NCBI RefSeq assembly: GCF_900116875.1
Contig: NZ_FPCC01000017.1
Location: forward strand, 1 to 64,000
Length of the DNA: 64,000 nt
Direction of reading: 5' to 3'
DNA from: Butyrivibrio sp. INlla21
GTDB lineage: Bacteria > Bacillota > Clostridia > Lachnospirales > Lachnospiraceae
Shown: positions 26,424-34,798 of the stretch, in pieces
Layout of the letters: each line of letters starts with the position of its first letter
Position numbering within the stretch: the first letter of the stretch is position 1
The notes under the pieces: model-generated
The model's database searches: none
What the model was told of the DNA's origin: nothing
The model's input: the letters and a program-made list of their open reading frames with translations, nothing else
Translations under genes and position numbers: made by a program

Positions 26424-27380
26424 ATGAAACCAGAAGTACAGCAGTACCTCGACAGAGTGCATGAATCGGACTTTGCGATGCTCTGCGAGGTTGACAGAAT
26501 TTGTAAGAAATATAATATACAGTATTATCTTCACGGGGGCACAATGCTCGGCGCCGTGAGGCACGAGGACTTCATCCCGTGGGATGACGATGTGGATATT
26601 CTCTTCCTCCGAGAAGACTACGAGAAGTTTTTGGAAGTTTATGAAAAAGAGGCGGATCCTCGCTTTAAGCTCCTTAGATTCGAGCAGTATCCGCAGTTCT
26701 TTGACTTTATTACAAAGATATCTGACAGCGAACTTACCTACGAGGAGACGACGTTCGGTGCGGAGGATTTCTATGATCACAGATATTCACACCCGACATT
26801 GGATCTTTTCGTGTTTGATAAAGAGGCGGACAATCACAAGTGGCAGCTTGTCAGGATGAAGCTGTTATACGCGCTTGCGATGGGCCACAGACCGTACGTT
26901 GATTACAGCAAATTCAGCGGCGCGATGAAGGTTGTTTCCTTCGTCCTCACAACGATTGGTAAGCTCGTGCCGTTTAAAGTGATCGCGCGCAAGTACATGA
27001 AGCTTCAGACCCTCGGCGGCGTCGCGAAGCGCGCGGCAAGCGCAGCGCAGGGCGGCCTGCAGGCGGGCGAGACTCAGGGCGAAGCGGTTTCATCAGAGAT
27101 GAGCAGCGCGCCGAACGGTATTTCGGCGGGTACTGCCGCACAGGCAGCGGATGAGACGACTCTTTTCATCAGTAATGAGCAGCCTGATCCCAGATACTGG
27201 GGCCTCGACTTCGATGCGGAGCATCTGATCTACGGACCCGACACCGCGAAGATCCGCGGCAGGGAATTCCCGATTCCCAAGCACCACGACAGGTGGCTTA
27301 AGAAGACTTACGGCGACTACATGAGTCTTCCACCGGAAGACAAGCGCGTTCCGATGCACGTGAACGTGATAAAGGAGTAA
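26424..27380 (+). CDS. LicD-family phosphotransferase
   Basis: 318 residues. YYLHGGTMLGAVRHEDFIPWDDDVDIL is represented here by HGGTMLGAVRH and WDDDVDI, the nucleotidyltransferase-fold signature of LicD and fukutin-type enzymes. These transfer phosphocholine, phosphoribitol or similar from a CDP donor to glycans. A hydrophilic Ala/Gly/Gln-rich insert (residues about 195-250) is low complexity and GC-rich. The ATG at 26424 has GGAAG eight bases upstream; ATG 26409 is an alternative. The next gene could make its CDP donor, so the two form a likely phospho-decoration module. Confidence 0.85.
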   Translation: MKPEVQQYLDRVHESDFAMLCEVDRICKKYNIQYYLHGGTMLGAVRHEDFIPWDDDVDILFLREDYEKFLEVYEKEADPRFKLLRFEQYPQFFDFITKISDSELTYEETTFGAEDFYDHRYSHPTLDLFVFDKEADNHKWQLVRMKLLYALAMGHRPYVDYSKFSGAMKVVSFVLTTIGKLVPFKVIARKYMKLQTLGGVAKRAASAAQGGLQAGETQGEAVSSEMSSAPNGISAGTAAQAADETTLFISNEQPDPRYWGLDFDAEHLIYGPDTAKIRGREFPIPKHHDRWLKKTYGDYMSLPPEDKRVPMHVNVIKE

Positions 27381-27383
27381 TTT

Positions 27384-28097
27384 ATGAAAACAGTAGCACT
27401 TATAATTGCGGGTGGCACCGGCGAGAGAATGCACCAGGACATCCCAAAACAATTTCTTACGGTTAATGAAAAGCCCGTGATCGTGTACACGCTCGAGGCG
27501 TTCCAGAACCATCCCGAGATCGATTCGATCGCGGTTGTTTGCGTTGATGGCTGGGAGCAGATGCTTAGAGCCTACGCGAGACAGTTCAATATAGACAAAC
27601 TTGACATTGTTGTGCCTGGCGGAGAAAACGGCCAGGGCTCTATCAGAAACGGTGTTTATGAGCTGGAAAAACATTTCGACAAAGACGACATTGTGCTTAT
27701 TCACGACGCAATCCGTCCTATGGTCTCAGCTGAGATCATTTCGGATTGTCTTTTGAAGACCAAGCAGTTCGGAAATGCGATCACATCGATTCCCTGCGCG
27801 GAAGCCATGCTCACAACGTCAAACGGCGAAGACAGCGAGGAGACTTACCCAAGAGACAACCTCAAGAGAACCCAGACTCCTCAGGGCTTTAAGCTTGGCG
27901 AGATCTGCGACCTTCACAGAGAAGCGCTCGAAAAGGGCATCACAAGCTCAGTCGCTTCCTGCACGCTCATGATCGAGCTCGGCCGCAAGGTCTTTTTCTC
28001 TCAAGGCTCGGAAAAGAACATCAAACTCACAACGGTTGATGATATCGATATTTTCAAGGCGCTTCTTATCAGCAAGAGAAGTGAATGGTTAAAATAA
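27384..28097 (+). CDS. IspD/TarI-family cytidylyltransferase
   Basis: 237 residues. LIIAGGTGERMHQDIPKQF is the CTP-binding loop, VPGGENGQGSIRNGV, IHDAIRPM and KRTQTPQGF are shared by IspD and TarI, and IKLTTVDDIDIFKAL is the C-terminal signature. It makes either CDP-methylerythritol for isoprenoids or CDP-ribitol for teichoic-acid-like decoration. The position 3 bases after licD favours a CDP-polyol donor. No TarJ-type reductase is adjacent, so ribitol itself is not established. Confidence 0.87.
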   Translation: MKTVALIIAGGTGERMHQDIPKQFLTVNEKPVIVYTLEAFQNHPEIDSIAVVCVDGWEQMLRAYARQFNIDKLDIVVPGGENGQGSIRNGVYELEKHFDKDDIVLIHDAIRPMVSAEIISDCLLKTKQFGNAITSIPCAEAMLTTSNGEDSEETYPRDNLKRTQTPQGFKLGEICDLHREALEKGITSSVASCTLMIELGRKVFFSQGSEKNIKLTTVDDIDIFKALLISKRSEWLK

Positions 28098-28098
28098 C

Positions 28099-29610
28099 AT
28101 GTTGTTTAATTCGTATGGATTTGTGATGCTTTTTTTGCCAATCTTCATACTTGGTTTTTGTTTGCTCAGGCGGGCTCTTTCTGATTCCAATTCAAAAGAG
28201 CTTGCTCTTAATATATGGATTATCGCGGGATCGCTGGTTTTCTACGGCCTGTTCGGGCTTAGGAATCTTGCGATTCTTGTTGCGAGTATTCTTTGGAACG
28301 CCGCGATCGTGCGTGGACTTGCGGTTAAGAAGGATTGCGGCGCAGCCGGCCCGGCCAAGATTATTTTGGCGATCGGAATCCTCGCGGACGTCCTTCTTCT
28401 TTTGGTATTCAAATTTTCGGGGCTGATTTTGCCTATCGCGATAAGCTTTTACATTTTCAATCAGATCTCATTCATAGTCGATGTGTACAGGGGCGAGGCA
28501 GTGCTCGGATGTAACGCGGCTGACGGCGCGGGGGTTCAGGATTCGTCCGCCGGAGGCGGCGCGGCGCGTGGCGGTTTCTTCGGCCGCGACTTTCTTACGT
28601 ACCTTTCGTACATTCTCTTTTTCCCTAAAATTCTTCAAGGTCCGCTCATGTCTTACAAGGACTTCGTAGCAGAGCAAAAGAAATCCTTCGTAGCTAAGGT
28701 TGATTGGGAAAACGTGATGCGTGCGATGCTTCTTTTGTCCATGGGTCTGTTTAAGAAGGTGATTCTTGCGGATACTTTCGGAAAGGCGGTAAACTACGGC
28801 TTTTCCAACATCGCGGTACTTGGACGATTGGAAGCTATTCTTTCTGCGTTCTTTTATTCGTTCCAGCTTTACTTTGATTTTAGTGGCTACTGCGATGTTG
28901 CGACGGCGGTCTGCATGCTGATGGGCTTTGGACTTGTCGTGAATTTCAATTCGCCTTATAAGTCAGTGAATATTATGGATTTCTGGAAAAGATGGCACAT
29001 CACGCTCACGGACTTTTTTACCAAGTATATTTACATCCCGCTCGGCGGTAACAGAAAGGGCGCGGTTCGCACGTACGTCAACATTCTGATCGTGTTCCTT
29101 GTGAGCGGAATTTGGCACGGAACCGGCTGGACGTTCATCGTCTGGGGCCTCATGCACGGCGTGATGAGTGTGATCACACGCGCGGTGAAGAAGGCGCCGA
29201 AGACTCGCATAGGCCATGCGGCTGCGGTTCTCGCGAACTTCCTGTATGTGACGGCTGCGTGGGTTTTCTTCAGGGCGGAGAGCGTAAAGGATGCGATCGG
29301 CATTTTCGGCCGTATGATATTCGGCGGAATCAGGCCTTTCTACAGCACTTTTGCGGACGGCTTTAATCTTGATGAGATCTGGTATTTCATCAAAGTGACA
29401 CCGCTTATGAAGCTAAGCTTTGCTTGGGACATTTGTTTGTGGCTGTTCACGGCGTTTGCAGTCATTATCATTTTCTTTTGCCCAAATGCTATTGAATACA
29501 CGAGGAAATGCAAGATCGGAATTCGCACGACGCTCCTTACGGCGTTCCTGCTGCTGTGGTGCGTGCTGAGCTTCGGCGGCGTTGCGACTTATTTGTATAT
29601 GAATTTCTAA
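28099..29610 (+). CDS. MBOAT-family O-acyltransferase, second copy
   Basis: 503 residues, polytopic. It shows FFPKILQGPLMSY, YFDFSGYCDVA, MDFWKRWHITLTDFFTKYIYIPLGGNRKG and the catalytic SGIWHGTGWTFIVWG. It is distinct from the 20659 protein, not a recent duplicate. An insert of about 25 residues rich in Gly/Ala (near residue 140-165) is GC-rich. It starts 2 bases after the cytidylyltransferase stop and is followed by its own SGNH partner. Likely role: O-acylation of an exported glycan. Confidence 0.92.
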   Translation: MLFNSYGFVMLFLPIFILGFCLLRRALSDSNSKELALNIWIIAGSLVFYGLFGLRNLAILVASILWNAAIVRGLAVKKDCGAAGPAKIILAIGILADVLLLLVFKFSGLILPIAISFYIFNQISFIVDVYRGEAVLGCNAADGAGVQDSSAGGGAARGGFFGRDFLTYLSYILFFPKILQGPLMSYKDFVAEQKKSFVAKVDWENVMRAMLLLSMGLFKKVILADTFGKAVNYGFSNIAVLGRLEAILSAFFYSFQLYFDFSGYCDVATAVCMLMGFGLVVNFNSPYKSVNIMDFWKRWHITLTDFFTKYIYIPLGGNRKGAVRTYVNILIVFLVSGIWHGTGWTFIVWGLMHGVMSVITRAVKKAPKTRIGHAAAVLANFLYVTAAWVFFRAESVKDAIGIFGRMIFGGIRPFYSTFADGFNLDEIWYFIKVTPLMKLSFAWDICLWLFTAFAVIIIFFCPNAIEYTRKCKIGIRTTLLTAFLLLWCVLSFGGVATYLYMNF

Positions 29611-29681
29611 GCGCGACGGCGCGAGGGCCGGGGCGCGGGCGAGCTTTGGCGATACAAAGAATCTTTTTACAGAGGTTATAG

Positions 29682-30752
29682 ATGAAGAAGTATAGGAATC
29701 TTTTCATCAGTTTAATAGCGATACTTGTGGCGGCGACGGTGGCGGTGGCGGCGCTTGTTGTTTACGTGGATCCGTTTTTTCACTATCATGCGCCGATTCA
29801 GGGCTTCCCTTACATTGTCGACAATCAGCTGAGCCAGAATCCGGGCATGGCAAAGAACATGCTCTACGACTCATGCATTATCGGGTCCTCGATGACGGTG
29901 AATTTTGACACGGACGATTTCAAGGAGCTGCTTGGAAGGGATACGGTCAAGCTTAGCTACAGCGGGGCTTATCCCAAAGACGACAACAATATTTTATCAA
30001 TTGTTTTTGATAGGAATACTTATGCGCGCAGGAACCGCGGCATGAAGGCGGTGTTCATTGCAGCGGACATTCCGACTATGACGGCGGACGTGGACGAGAT
30101 CAAGTATCCGCTCCCCGAGTACCTTTACGACGACAATTATCTGAACGATGTTGAGTACGTGCTCAACAAGGATGTTTTGTTTGAATATATTTTGAAGCCC
30201 GTGATCCAGGGCAAGGGCTCCGATCTTTCCGAGATATACTTTAGCTGGTGGACGCCCGATTATTACAACATTCAGTGGGTTATGCACAACTACGAAAAGC
30301 CGGAGGCTGTGGCTGAGAGCGCATCCGAGGACTCTTTTATCCCGGCGACGGAGCGCAACCTTGAGGCAAATATCTTGCCGTTTGTTGGGGCCAATCCCGA
30401 CACGGAGTTCTATTTCTTTTTCCCGCCCTACAGCATTCTTTATTGGAACAATGTGCTGTGCGAGAACACGTACGAGGCGACGATGAACCAGTACAGGTAC
30501 GTGGCGAAGCGGCTTTTGGAATATGACAATGTGCGCCTGTTTTATTTTCAGAATATTGACGAGGTGCTGGACCTCAACAACTACGCGGATTACTCGCATT
30601 ACAAGCCCGAGATTAATAGATTTATGGTAGAATGCTTTAAGAGCGGCGAGCACGAGATTCACTCAGAAGATGAGATGGCAAAAGAGCTGTCGAAGATGGA
30701 CGAGATGGTGCGCGGATTTGATTTCGAGGCGCTCCTCTCGCAGGAGTGGTGA
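29682..30752 (+). CDS. membrane-anchored SGNH-like protein, MBOAT partner
   Basis: 356 residues. One N-terminal TM helix (residues 7-29), then HYHAP and a CIIGSSMTVNF block containing the probable catalytic Ser, and YADYSHYKPEINRFM near the C-terminus with Asp and His in the expected spacing. Typical of the extracytoplasmic partner of MBOAT acyltransferases. AGAGG precedes the ATG. The 71-base gap before it is very GC-rich without other features. Confidence 0.78.
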   Translation: MKKYRNLFISLIAILVAATVAVAALVVYVDPFFHYHAPIQGFPYIVDNQLSQNPGMAKNMLYDSCIIGSSMTVNFDTDDFKELLGRDTVKLSYSGAYPKDDNNILSIVFDRNTYARRNRGMKAVFIAADIPTMTADVDEIKYPLPEYLYDDNYLNDVEYVLNKDVLFEYILKPVIQGKGSDLSEIYFSWWTPDYYNIQWVMHNYEKPEAVAESASEDSFIPATERNLEANILPFVGANPDTEFYFFFPPYSILYWNNVLCENTYEATMNQYRYVAKRLLEYDNVRLFYFQNIDEVLDLNNYADYSHYKPEINRFMVECFKSGEHEIHSEDEMAKELSKMDEMVRGFDFEALLSQEW

Positions 30753-30829
30753 GCTTGCGCGGCGGCTGCGGGTGCGGGCTTAGGTTGAATCGGTTGGCAC
30801 GGCCGAGGTTGCTCGATTTGTGGCGAGAG

Positions 30830-31182
30830 ACTGCTACTTTCGGAGATTTGATGATATAGGCAGTTGAATTTCGGAGTGAAGTACTGCCACTTTCGGAGAT
30901 TTGTTGATATAGGCAGTTGATTTCTGAGGCGAGGGACTGCCACTTTCGAGAATTTTCGGATATAGGCAGTTGATTTTTGAGGTGAGGGACTGCCACTTTT
31001 GAGGATTTGCCAATATAGGCAGAAAAGCACGGTGGAAAACAACTGCTACTTTTGGAGAATTGCAGATATAGGCAGATAATCACAGTGAAAAACAACTGCT
31101 ACTTTTGAGCAATTGTGAATATAGGCAGATAAATTCCGGATAAAACATCTGCTAGCTTAAAGAAAATTGAAATCTGGCAGAT
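30830..31182. repeat. array of seven 53-bp hairpin units
   Basis: Units begin CTGC at 30831, 30884, 30937, 30990, 31043, 31096 and 31149, exactly 53 bases apart. Each has CTGCC or CTGCT at its left, about 33 bases later GGCAG at its right, and a 20-base spacer. The central GAGATTT and ATATAGGCAG parts are best conserved and the spacers least. It fills the gap between an SGNH gene and a membrane protein gene. On the reverse strand it gives spurious ORFs. Confidence 0.9.
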
Positions 31183-31214
31183 AAATTCCGGCAGTTATGA
31201 TAGGTATGAAATAT

Positions 31215-32813
31215 ATGAATTCAGAAAGAACAAAGAAAATTGCATCACGGGCATTGCTGATATTATCGGTACTGGCGCTGATTGTCATGATTGGCACGGT
31301 GCTGGTGACTTCGCTGTACACGGTGCCGATATCGGATGATTACTGGTACGCGAGGACCGGCATAGGCGCAAAGGGGCTGTGGCACAGGCTTATCGTTGCG
31401 GTGCAATTCTCTTATGAGATATATGTACATCACCAGGGAACATACTTCACGTCGTTCATCGGCTCGCTGTTTAACCCGCTTATTCACGGTGGTTTCCCGA
31501 AGCTTAGAGTGGTCATGTTCATCAATGCAGTGATGGCTTTTGCATCGATTTTATCATTTGTATATGTTGCTCTTGGCAAGTTAAAAGTAAACTCGGCTAC
31601 CGCAAGGGTGTTTATTCTTGCAGTAGCAACCTTTGTAATTACAGGCTTTGACGCCTTTCAGGAGATATTCTACTGGTTCGTTGGCGCGTGCGTTTACGGC
31701 TTCCCGATGTCACTTGGGATGTTTGCGGTGACGCTCCTGCTTCTTGCAAACGACCGCGAAACCGCGCGGAAGTCGGAATTCGGAGCCGCAGCACCAGAAG
31801 GCAGAGTATCCGCAGTACCGTCGGATAGGATGACCTCAAAGGCAAAGCTCCTCTACATCGCATCCGCGATCCTTGGGTTTTGCGCGGTCGGAGCTTCACT
31901 TGCGATCACGGGAACCGTGTGCTGGCTTGTGCTTAGTATAGTTGTGTTCTACGCGGTAAAAGACAAGAAACTTGATAGGAAGAATATATCGGTATTTCTT
32001 GCTTGCTTTGGCGGAGCGTTGATAAATGCGGCGGCGCCGGGCAATTTCATTCGTTTGGATCTTGAAAGCGGCGAGTCATTCACACTTATCGACGGAATCA
32101 GCAATACATGGGGCTATTTCATCTACGCGCTTAGATGGCTCTTTATAAACAAGAACTACGGCTGCGTATTTCTTGCGCTCATCATCACGGGCTTCGCGAT
32201 TTTCCGGAGAAGCAGAACCACAGCAACAGCCAAAGACAAGCAGCCGCATGACGACGCCGGGGCGCCGGAGGAAAGCAAGTGCTTCACCCGCGCCTACGCA
32301 ATTCTTTCCGCGATGCTTTTGTTTACGCCGTTCGTGACCGTATTCCCTGTACTTATGGGCTACGGCGTAGGCTGGATGCCGAACAGATGCTTCTACATCT
32401 TGATCGTGGTCATGGATATCGCACTTGGAAACCTTGCGCTTGCGGTTGGAGCTCTTTTGTCTGACTTGTTAAAAGAGAAAGCTCAGAAGCCTGTACTTAT
32501 CGCATTGGCCGCAGTATTACTTGCACTATTTGTCACAACACCGTATAACATAAGAGAGTACATCTTTTTAAAGATGGACAAGCAGCTCTACTTGGGAGAG
32601 TTCCAAGAAAACTACGATAAAACAAAAGCGATGATCGACAGCTTTGCGGATATGGAGGGCGAGGACGTTGAACTTGACGTGCCGACGCATCCGGAAGAGA
32701 TCAGGAATTTCTATTGTTTTTACCTGACGGAAGATCCGACAAGCAATTTTAATAAAGACATTGCCAAGGCCTACGGCCTTAAATCTATCGTTAATACTAG
32801 GAAGGAGGACTGA
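31215..32813 (+). CDS. multi-TM protein, DUF6056/GT-C-like
   Basis: About 532 residues, 11 or so TM helices. The first extracytoplasmic loop carries PISDDYWYA, an acidic motif typical of GT-C-type membrane glycosyltransferases, and HHQGTYFTSF follows. Two hydrophilic, GC-rich inserts (near residues 190-215 and 340-360) interrupt the TM pattern. The ATG at 31215 is favoured by AGG about 10 bases upstream; in-frame ATGs at 31197 and 31206 are alternatives. It may add sugars from a lipid carrier outside the cell. Confidence 0.62.
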   Translation: MNSERTKKIASRALLILSVLALIVMIGTVLVTSLYTVPISDDYWYARTGIGAKGLWHRLIVAVQFSYEIYVHHQGTYFTSFIGSLFNPLIHGGFPKLRVVMFINAVMAFASILSFVYVALGKLKVNSATARVFILAVATFVITGFDAFQEIFYWFVGACVYGFPMSLGMFAVTLLLLANDRETARKSEFGAAAPEGRVSAVPSDRMTSKAKLLYIASAILGFCAVGASLAITGTVCWLVLSIVVFYAVKDKKLDRKNISVFLACFGGALINAAAPGNFIRLDLESGESFTLIDGISNTWGYFIYALRWLFINKNYGCVFLALIITGFAIFRRSRTTATAKDKQPHDDAGAPEESKCFTRAYAILSAMLLFTPFVTVFPVLMGYGVGWMPNRCFYILIVVMDIALGNLALAVGALLSDLLKEKAQKPVLIALAAVLLALFVTTPYNIREYIFLKMDKQLYLGEFQENYDKTKAMIDSFADMEGEDVELDVPTHPEEIRNFYCFYLTEDPTSNFNKDIAKAYGLKSIVNTRKED

Positions 32814-32815
32814 TC

Positions 32816-34021
32816 ATGGGAGAGAACGAAATGAATAAGGGGAATATCAATCCTGAGATCGAAGAGAATGAGAATTACGACGTTGAAGTAAACGAGAGCA
32901 GAGATGTCGTTGAAGACGAGAATTACGACGCAGACTATGACGCTGATTACGGCGATGATGGCTACACCGACGCAGACTACGACGAGGAGGGCTACGCCGA
33001 GGAAGATTATGACGAAGAGGACTATGATGACGAGGAAGACTACGTTGAACCCGCGGAGCGTCCTACAAGAAAGATTCCGATCTGGGCGCACCTTATTGCA
33101 ATAGGTGTTATCGTTGCTGTGCTTGGAGGTTCAGCAATTGCGCTTTGGAAGTGGAATCAGGGAACTGCGATCATCGAGGGAAATACAGGTGAGAGTTATG
33201 AGGTAGAGATCCTTGATCAGATTTTTCTTTTACCCGATGAAAAGAAAGCGGGACATACATTTGACGAGGAGGAGACGATTCTTTTCCTTGGTAACGATGC
33301 GATCACTTACGATATGAAAGAGTCGGGAGTTGTGGGACAGGTTCAGCAGAAACTTGGCGCAACATGCATAAATGCAGGCTTCCCGGGAACAACGATCGCA
33401 AATAAAAACAAAGAATACAGCGAAGAATATCCGCTTGATGCTTTCAGCTTTTACAATGTTGCCAAGGCGATAGCGGACGGAGATTATTCTAATCTTCTTT
33501 CTTCTGCCGAGAAGTTTGAGGATTCGACGTACGATAAGAGCGCGGAGGCACTTGCGGCGCTTGATTTTGACAAGGTTGATACGCTTGTTGTTTTCTACAA
33601 CGCGCAGGATTATCTGAACGGCAGGATCGGTCTTAACCCCGATGACAAGAGCGATGTTATCACTTACAGTGGTGCGCTTTATGCGGGAATTAAGATGATC
33701 CAGGAGAAGTATCCTTACATCAGGATCGTGTGCATGTCATTCCCGATGTGCTATGCGTATGATTCGACGGGAGCGCTTGTAAGCGGCGACAGAGTTGATT
33801 TCGGTAACGGTAAGCTCACGACATACCTTCAGTTTATGATCGATGTGTCCGGCGACACCGGTGTTTCTTTTATCGACAATTATTACGGAACGATCCACGA
33901 GGACAACAGCTCGGAGTGGCTTCTTGACAACGTTCACGTCAACGCGGCCTGCAATAAGCACATGGCTCAGCATTTTGTGGAAGCCATCTATCCTGCGGAC
34001 ACAGCTGACGAAGCTGAGTAA
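32816..34021 (+). CDS. membrane-anchored SGNH-like protein with acidic cytoplasmic tail and altered nucleophile block
   Basis: 401 residues. Residues 1-85 are almost all Asp, Glu, Tyr and Gly; a TM helix follows (about 90-112), then an extracytoplasmic domain that aligns with SGNH hydrolases by LFLGNDAITYDM at block I and LLDNVHVNAACN at the Asp-His block. The usual block I Ser (GDS) is Asp or Asn here, so catalysis may be lost. AAGGAGG lies seven bases before the ATG, a strong site. It may be a binding or scaffold partner for glycan modification. Confidence 0.7.
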   Translation: MGENEMNKGNINPEIEENENYDVEVNESRDVVEDENYDADYDADYGDDGYTDADYDEEGYAEEDYDEEDYDDEEDYVEPAERPTRKIPIWAHLIAIGVIVAVLGGSAIALWKWNQGTAIIEGNTGESYEVEILDQIFLLPDEKKAGHTFDEEETILFLGNDAITYDMKESGVVGQVQQKLGATCINAGFPGTTIANKNKEYSEEYPLDAFSFYNVAKAIADGDYSNLLSSAEKFEDSTYDKSAEALAALDFDKVDTLVVFYNAQDYLNGRIGLNPDDKSDVITYSGALYAGIKMIQEKYPYIRIVCMSFPMCYAYDSTGALVSGDRVDFGNGKLTTYLQFMIDVSGDTGVSFIDNYYGTIHEDNSSEWLLDNVHVNAACNKHMAQHFVEAIYPADTADEAE

Positions 34022-34055
34022 TCTTACTTGTATAAGAATTATTTGGGAAAAAGAG

Positions 34056-34076
34056 CCGGCTCTTTTAGCCGGGAGG
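34056..34076 (+). promoter_or_regulatory. hairpin overlapping ribosome binding site
   Basis: CCGGCT at 34056-34061 pairs with AGCCGG at 34067-34072, and the last bases belong to the GGGAGG Shine-Dalgarno (34071-34076) of the gene at 34084. It could limit translation of the transporter subunit. Confidence 0.35.
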
Positions 34077-34083
34077 ATGTGTT

Positions 34084-34455
34084 ATGAAAAAGAAGATTGG
34101 AATTGTAGACATACTGCAGATCCAGAGCGCGGTTGTGATTTACTCGCTCTCGACAGTTGCTGCAAATCTTGCATCCAAGCATGCTTTTTTGTCTTGGAAA
34201 TATATTTTGTTTTTTGGCCTGGAGTTCTTTATTCTGGGCGTTTACGCTATCGTCTGGCAGCAGATGATCAAGAAATTCCAGCTTTCGATCGCATATGCGA
34301 ATAAAGCGCTGACCCTGATGTGGTCTATGCTTTGGAACTTTGTAATCTTCAGTCAAGGTATCACGCCTTGGAAGGTTGTGGGTGTCGTGCTTGTCGTGAT
34401 CGGTGTTATGGTCATGAATCTGAGCGGTGAGGAGGAAAAAGAAAATGATAAATAA
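34084..34455 (+). CDS. small EamA/SMR-type membrane protein, subunit 1
   Basis: 123 residues with four TM helices, ending in a charged tail. The layout matches ArnE/ArnF-like or EmrE-like proteins of about 110-130 residues that act as paired subunits. In surface-polymer loci such pairs flip or shuttle lipid-linked sugars. The next gene overlaps by 11 bases and encodes a second four-TM protein, indicating a heterodimer. The substrate cannot be read from sequence. Confidence 0.78.
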   Translation: MKKKIGIVDILQIQSAVVIYSLSTVAANLASKHAFLSWKYILFFGLEFFILGVYAIVWQQMIKKFQLSIAYANKALTLMWSMLWNFVIFSQGITPWKVVGVVLVVIGVMVMNLSGEEEKENDK

Positions 34456-34795
34456 GTTCTTTTTCCTGATGCTGCTTGCAGAGCTGATTGCCTCAACGTC
34501 GCAGGTTTTATTGAAAAAAAGTGCGGAGAAAAATTATCCGAATATAATCCGAGAGTATCTGAACGCGCTTGTCATCGGCGGTTACATGCTACTCGTGCTG
34601 TCTATGGTGATCTCGATTTTTTGCTACGACGAAAAAGCGCTCGGCTACATGGGCGTTGTTGTCATGGAGCCTGTCGGTTATATCATCGTCATGATCATGT
34701 CGAGGATCTTTTTTAAGGAAAAGATCAGTGCGCGCAAGCTCGTGGGCGTTGTGCTGATACTCAGCGGAATCGCGGTATTTAATTTACTTGGGTGA
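34445..34795 (+). CDS. small EamA/SMR-type membrane protein, subunit 2
   Basis: 116 residues, four TM helices, with LGYMGVVVMEPVGYIIV and FFKEKISARKLVGVVLILSGI, the C-terminal EamA-like pattern. GAGGAGG is about 11 bases before ATG 34445, which overlaps the previous gene. Together with the 34084 protein it probably forms an ArnEF-like heterodimer. The next gene starts 3 bases later. Confidence 0.8.
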   Translation: MINKFFFLMLLAELIASTSQVLLKKSAEKNYPNIIREYLNALVIGGYMLLVLSMVISIFCYDEKALGYMGVVVMEPVGYIIVMIMSRIFFKEKISARKLVGVVLILSGIAVFNLLG

Positions 34796-34798
34796 GTT

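Noticed and set aside
30637-31095. Reverse-strand ORFs of about 127-152 codons over the 53-base array
   Set aside because: They arise from the tandem repeat, have no ribosome binding site and no protein-like composition; 53 is not a multiple of three, so units are read in changing frames.
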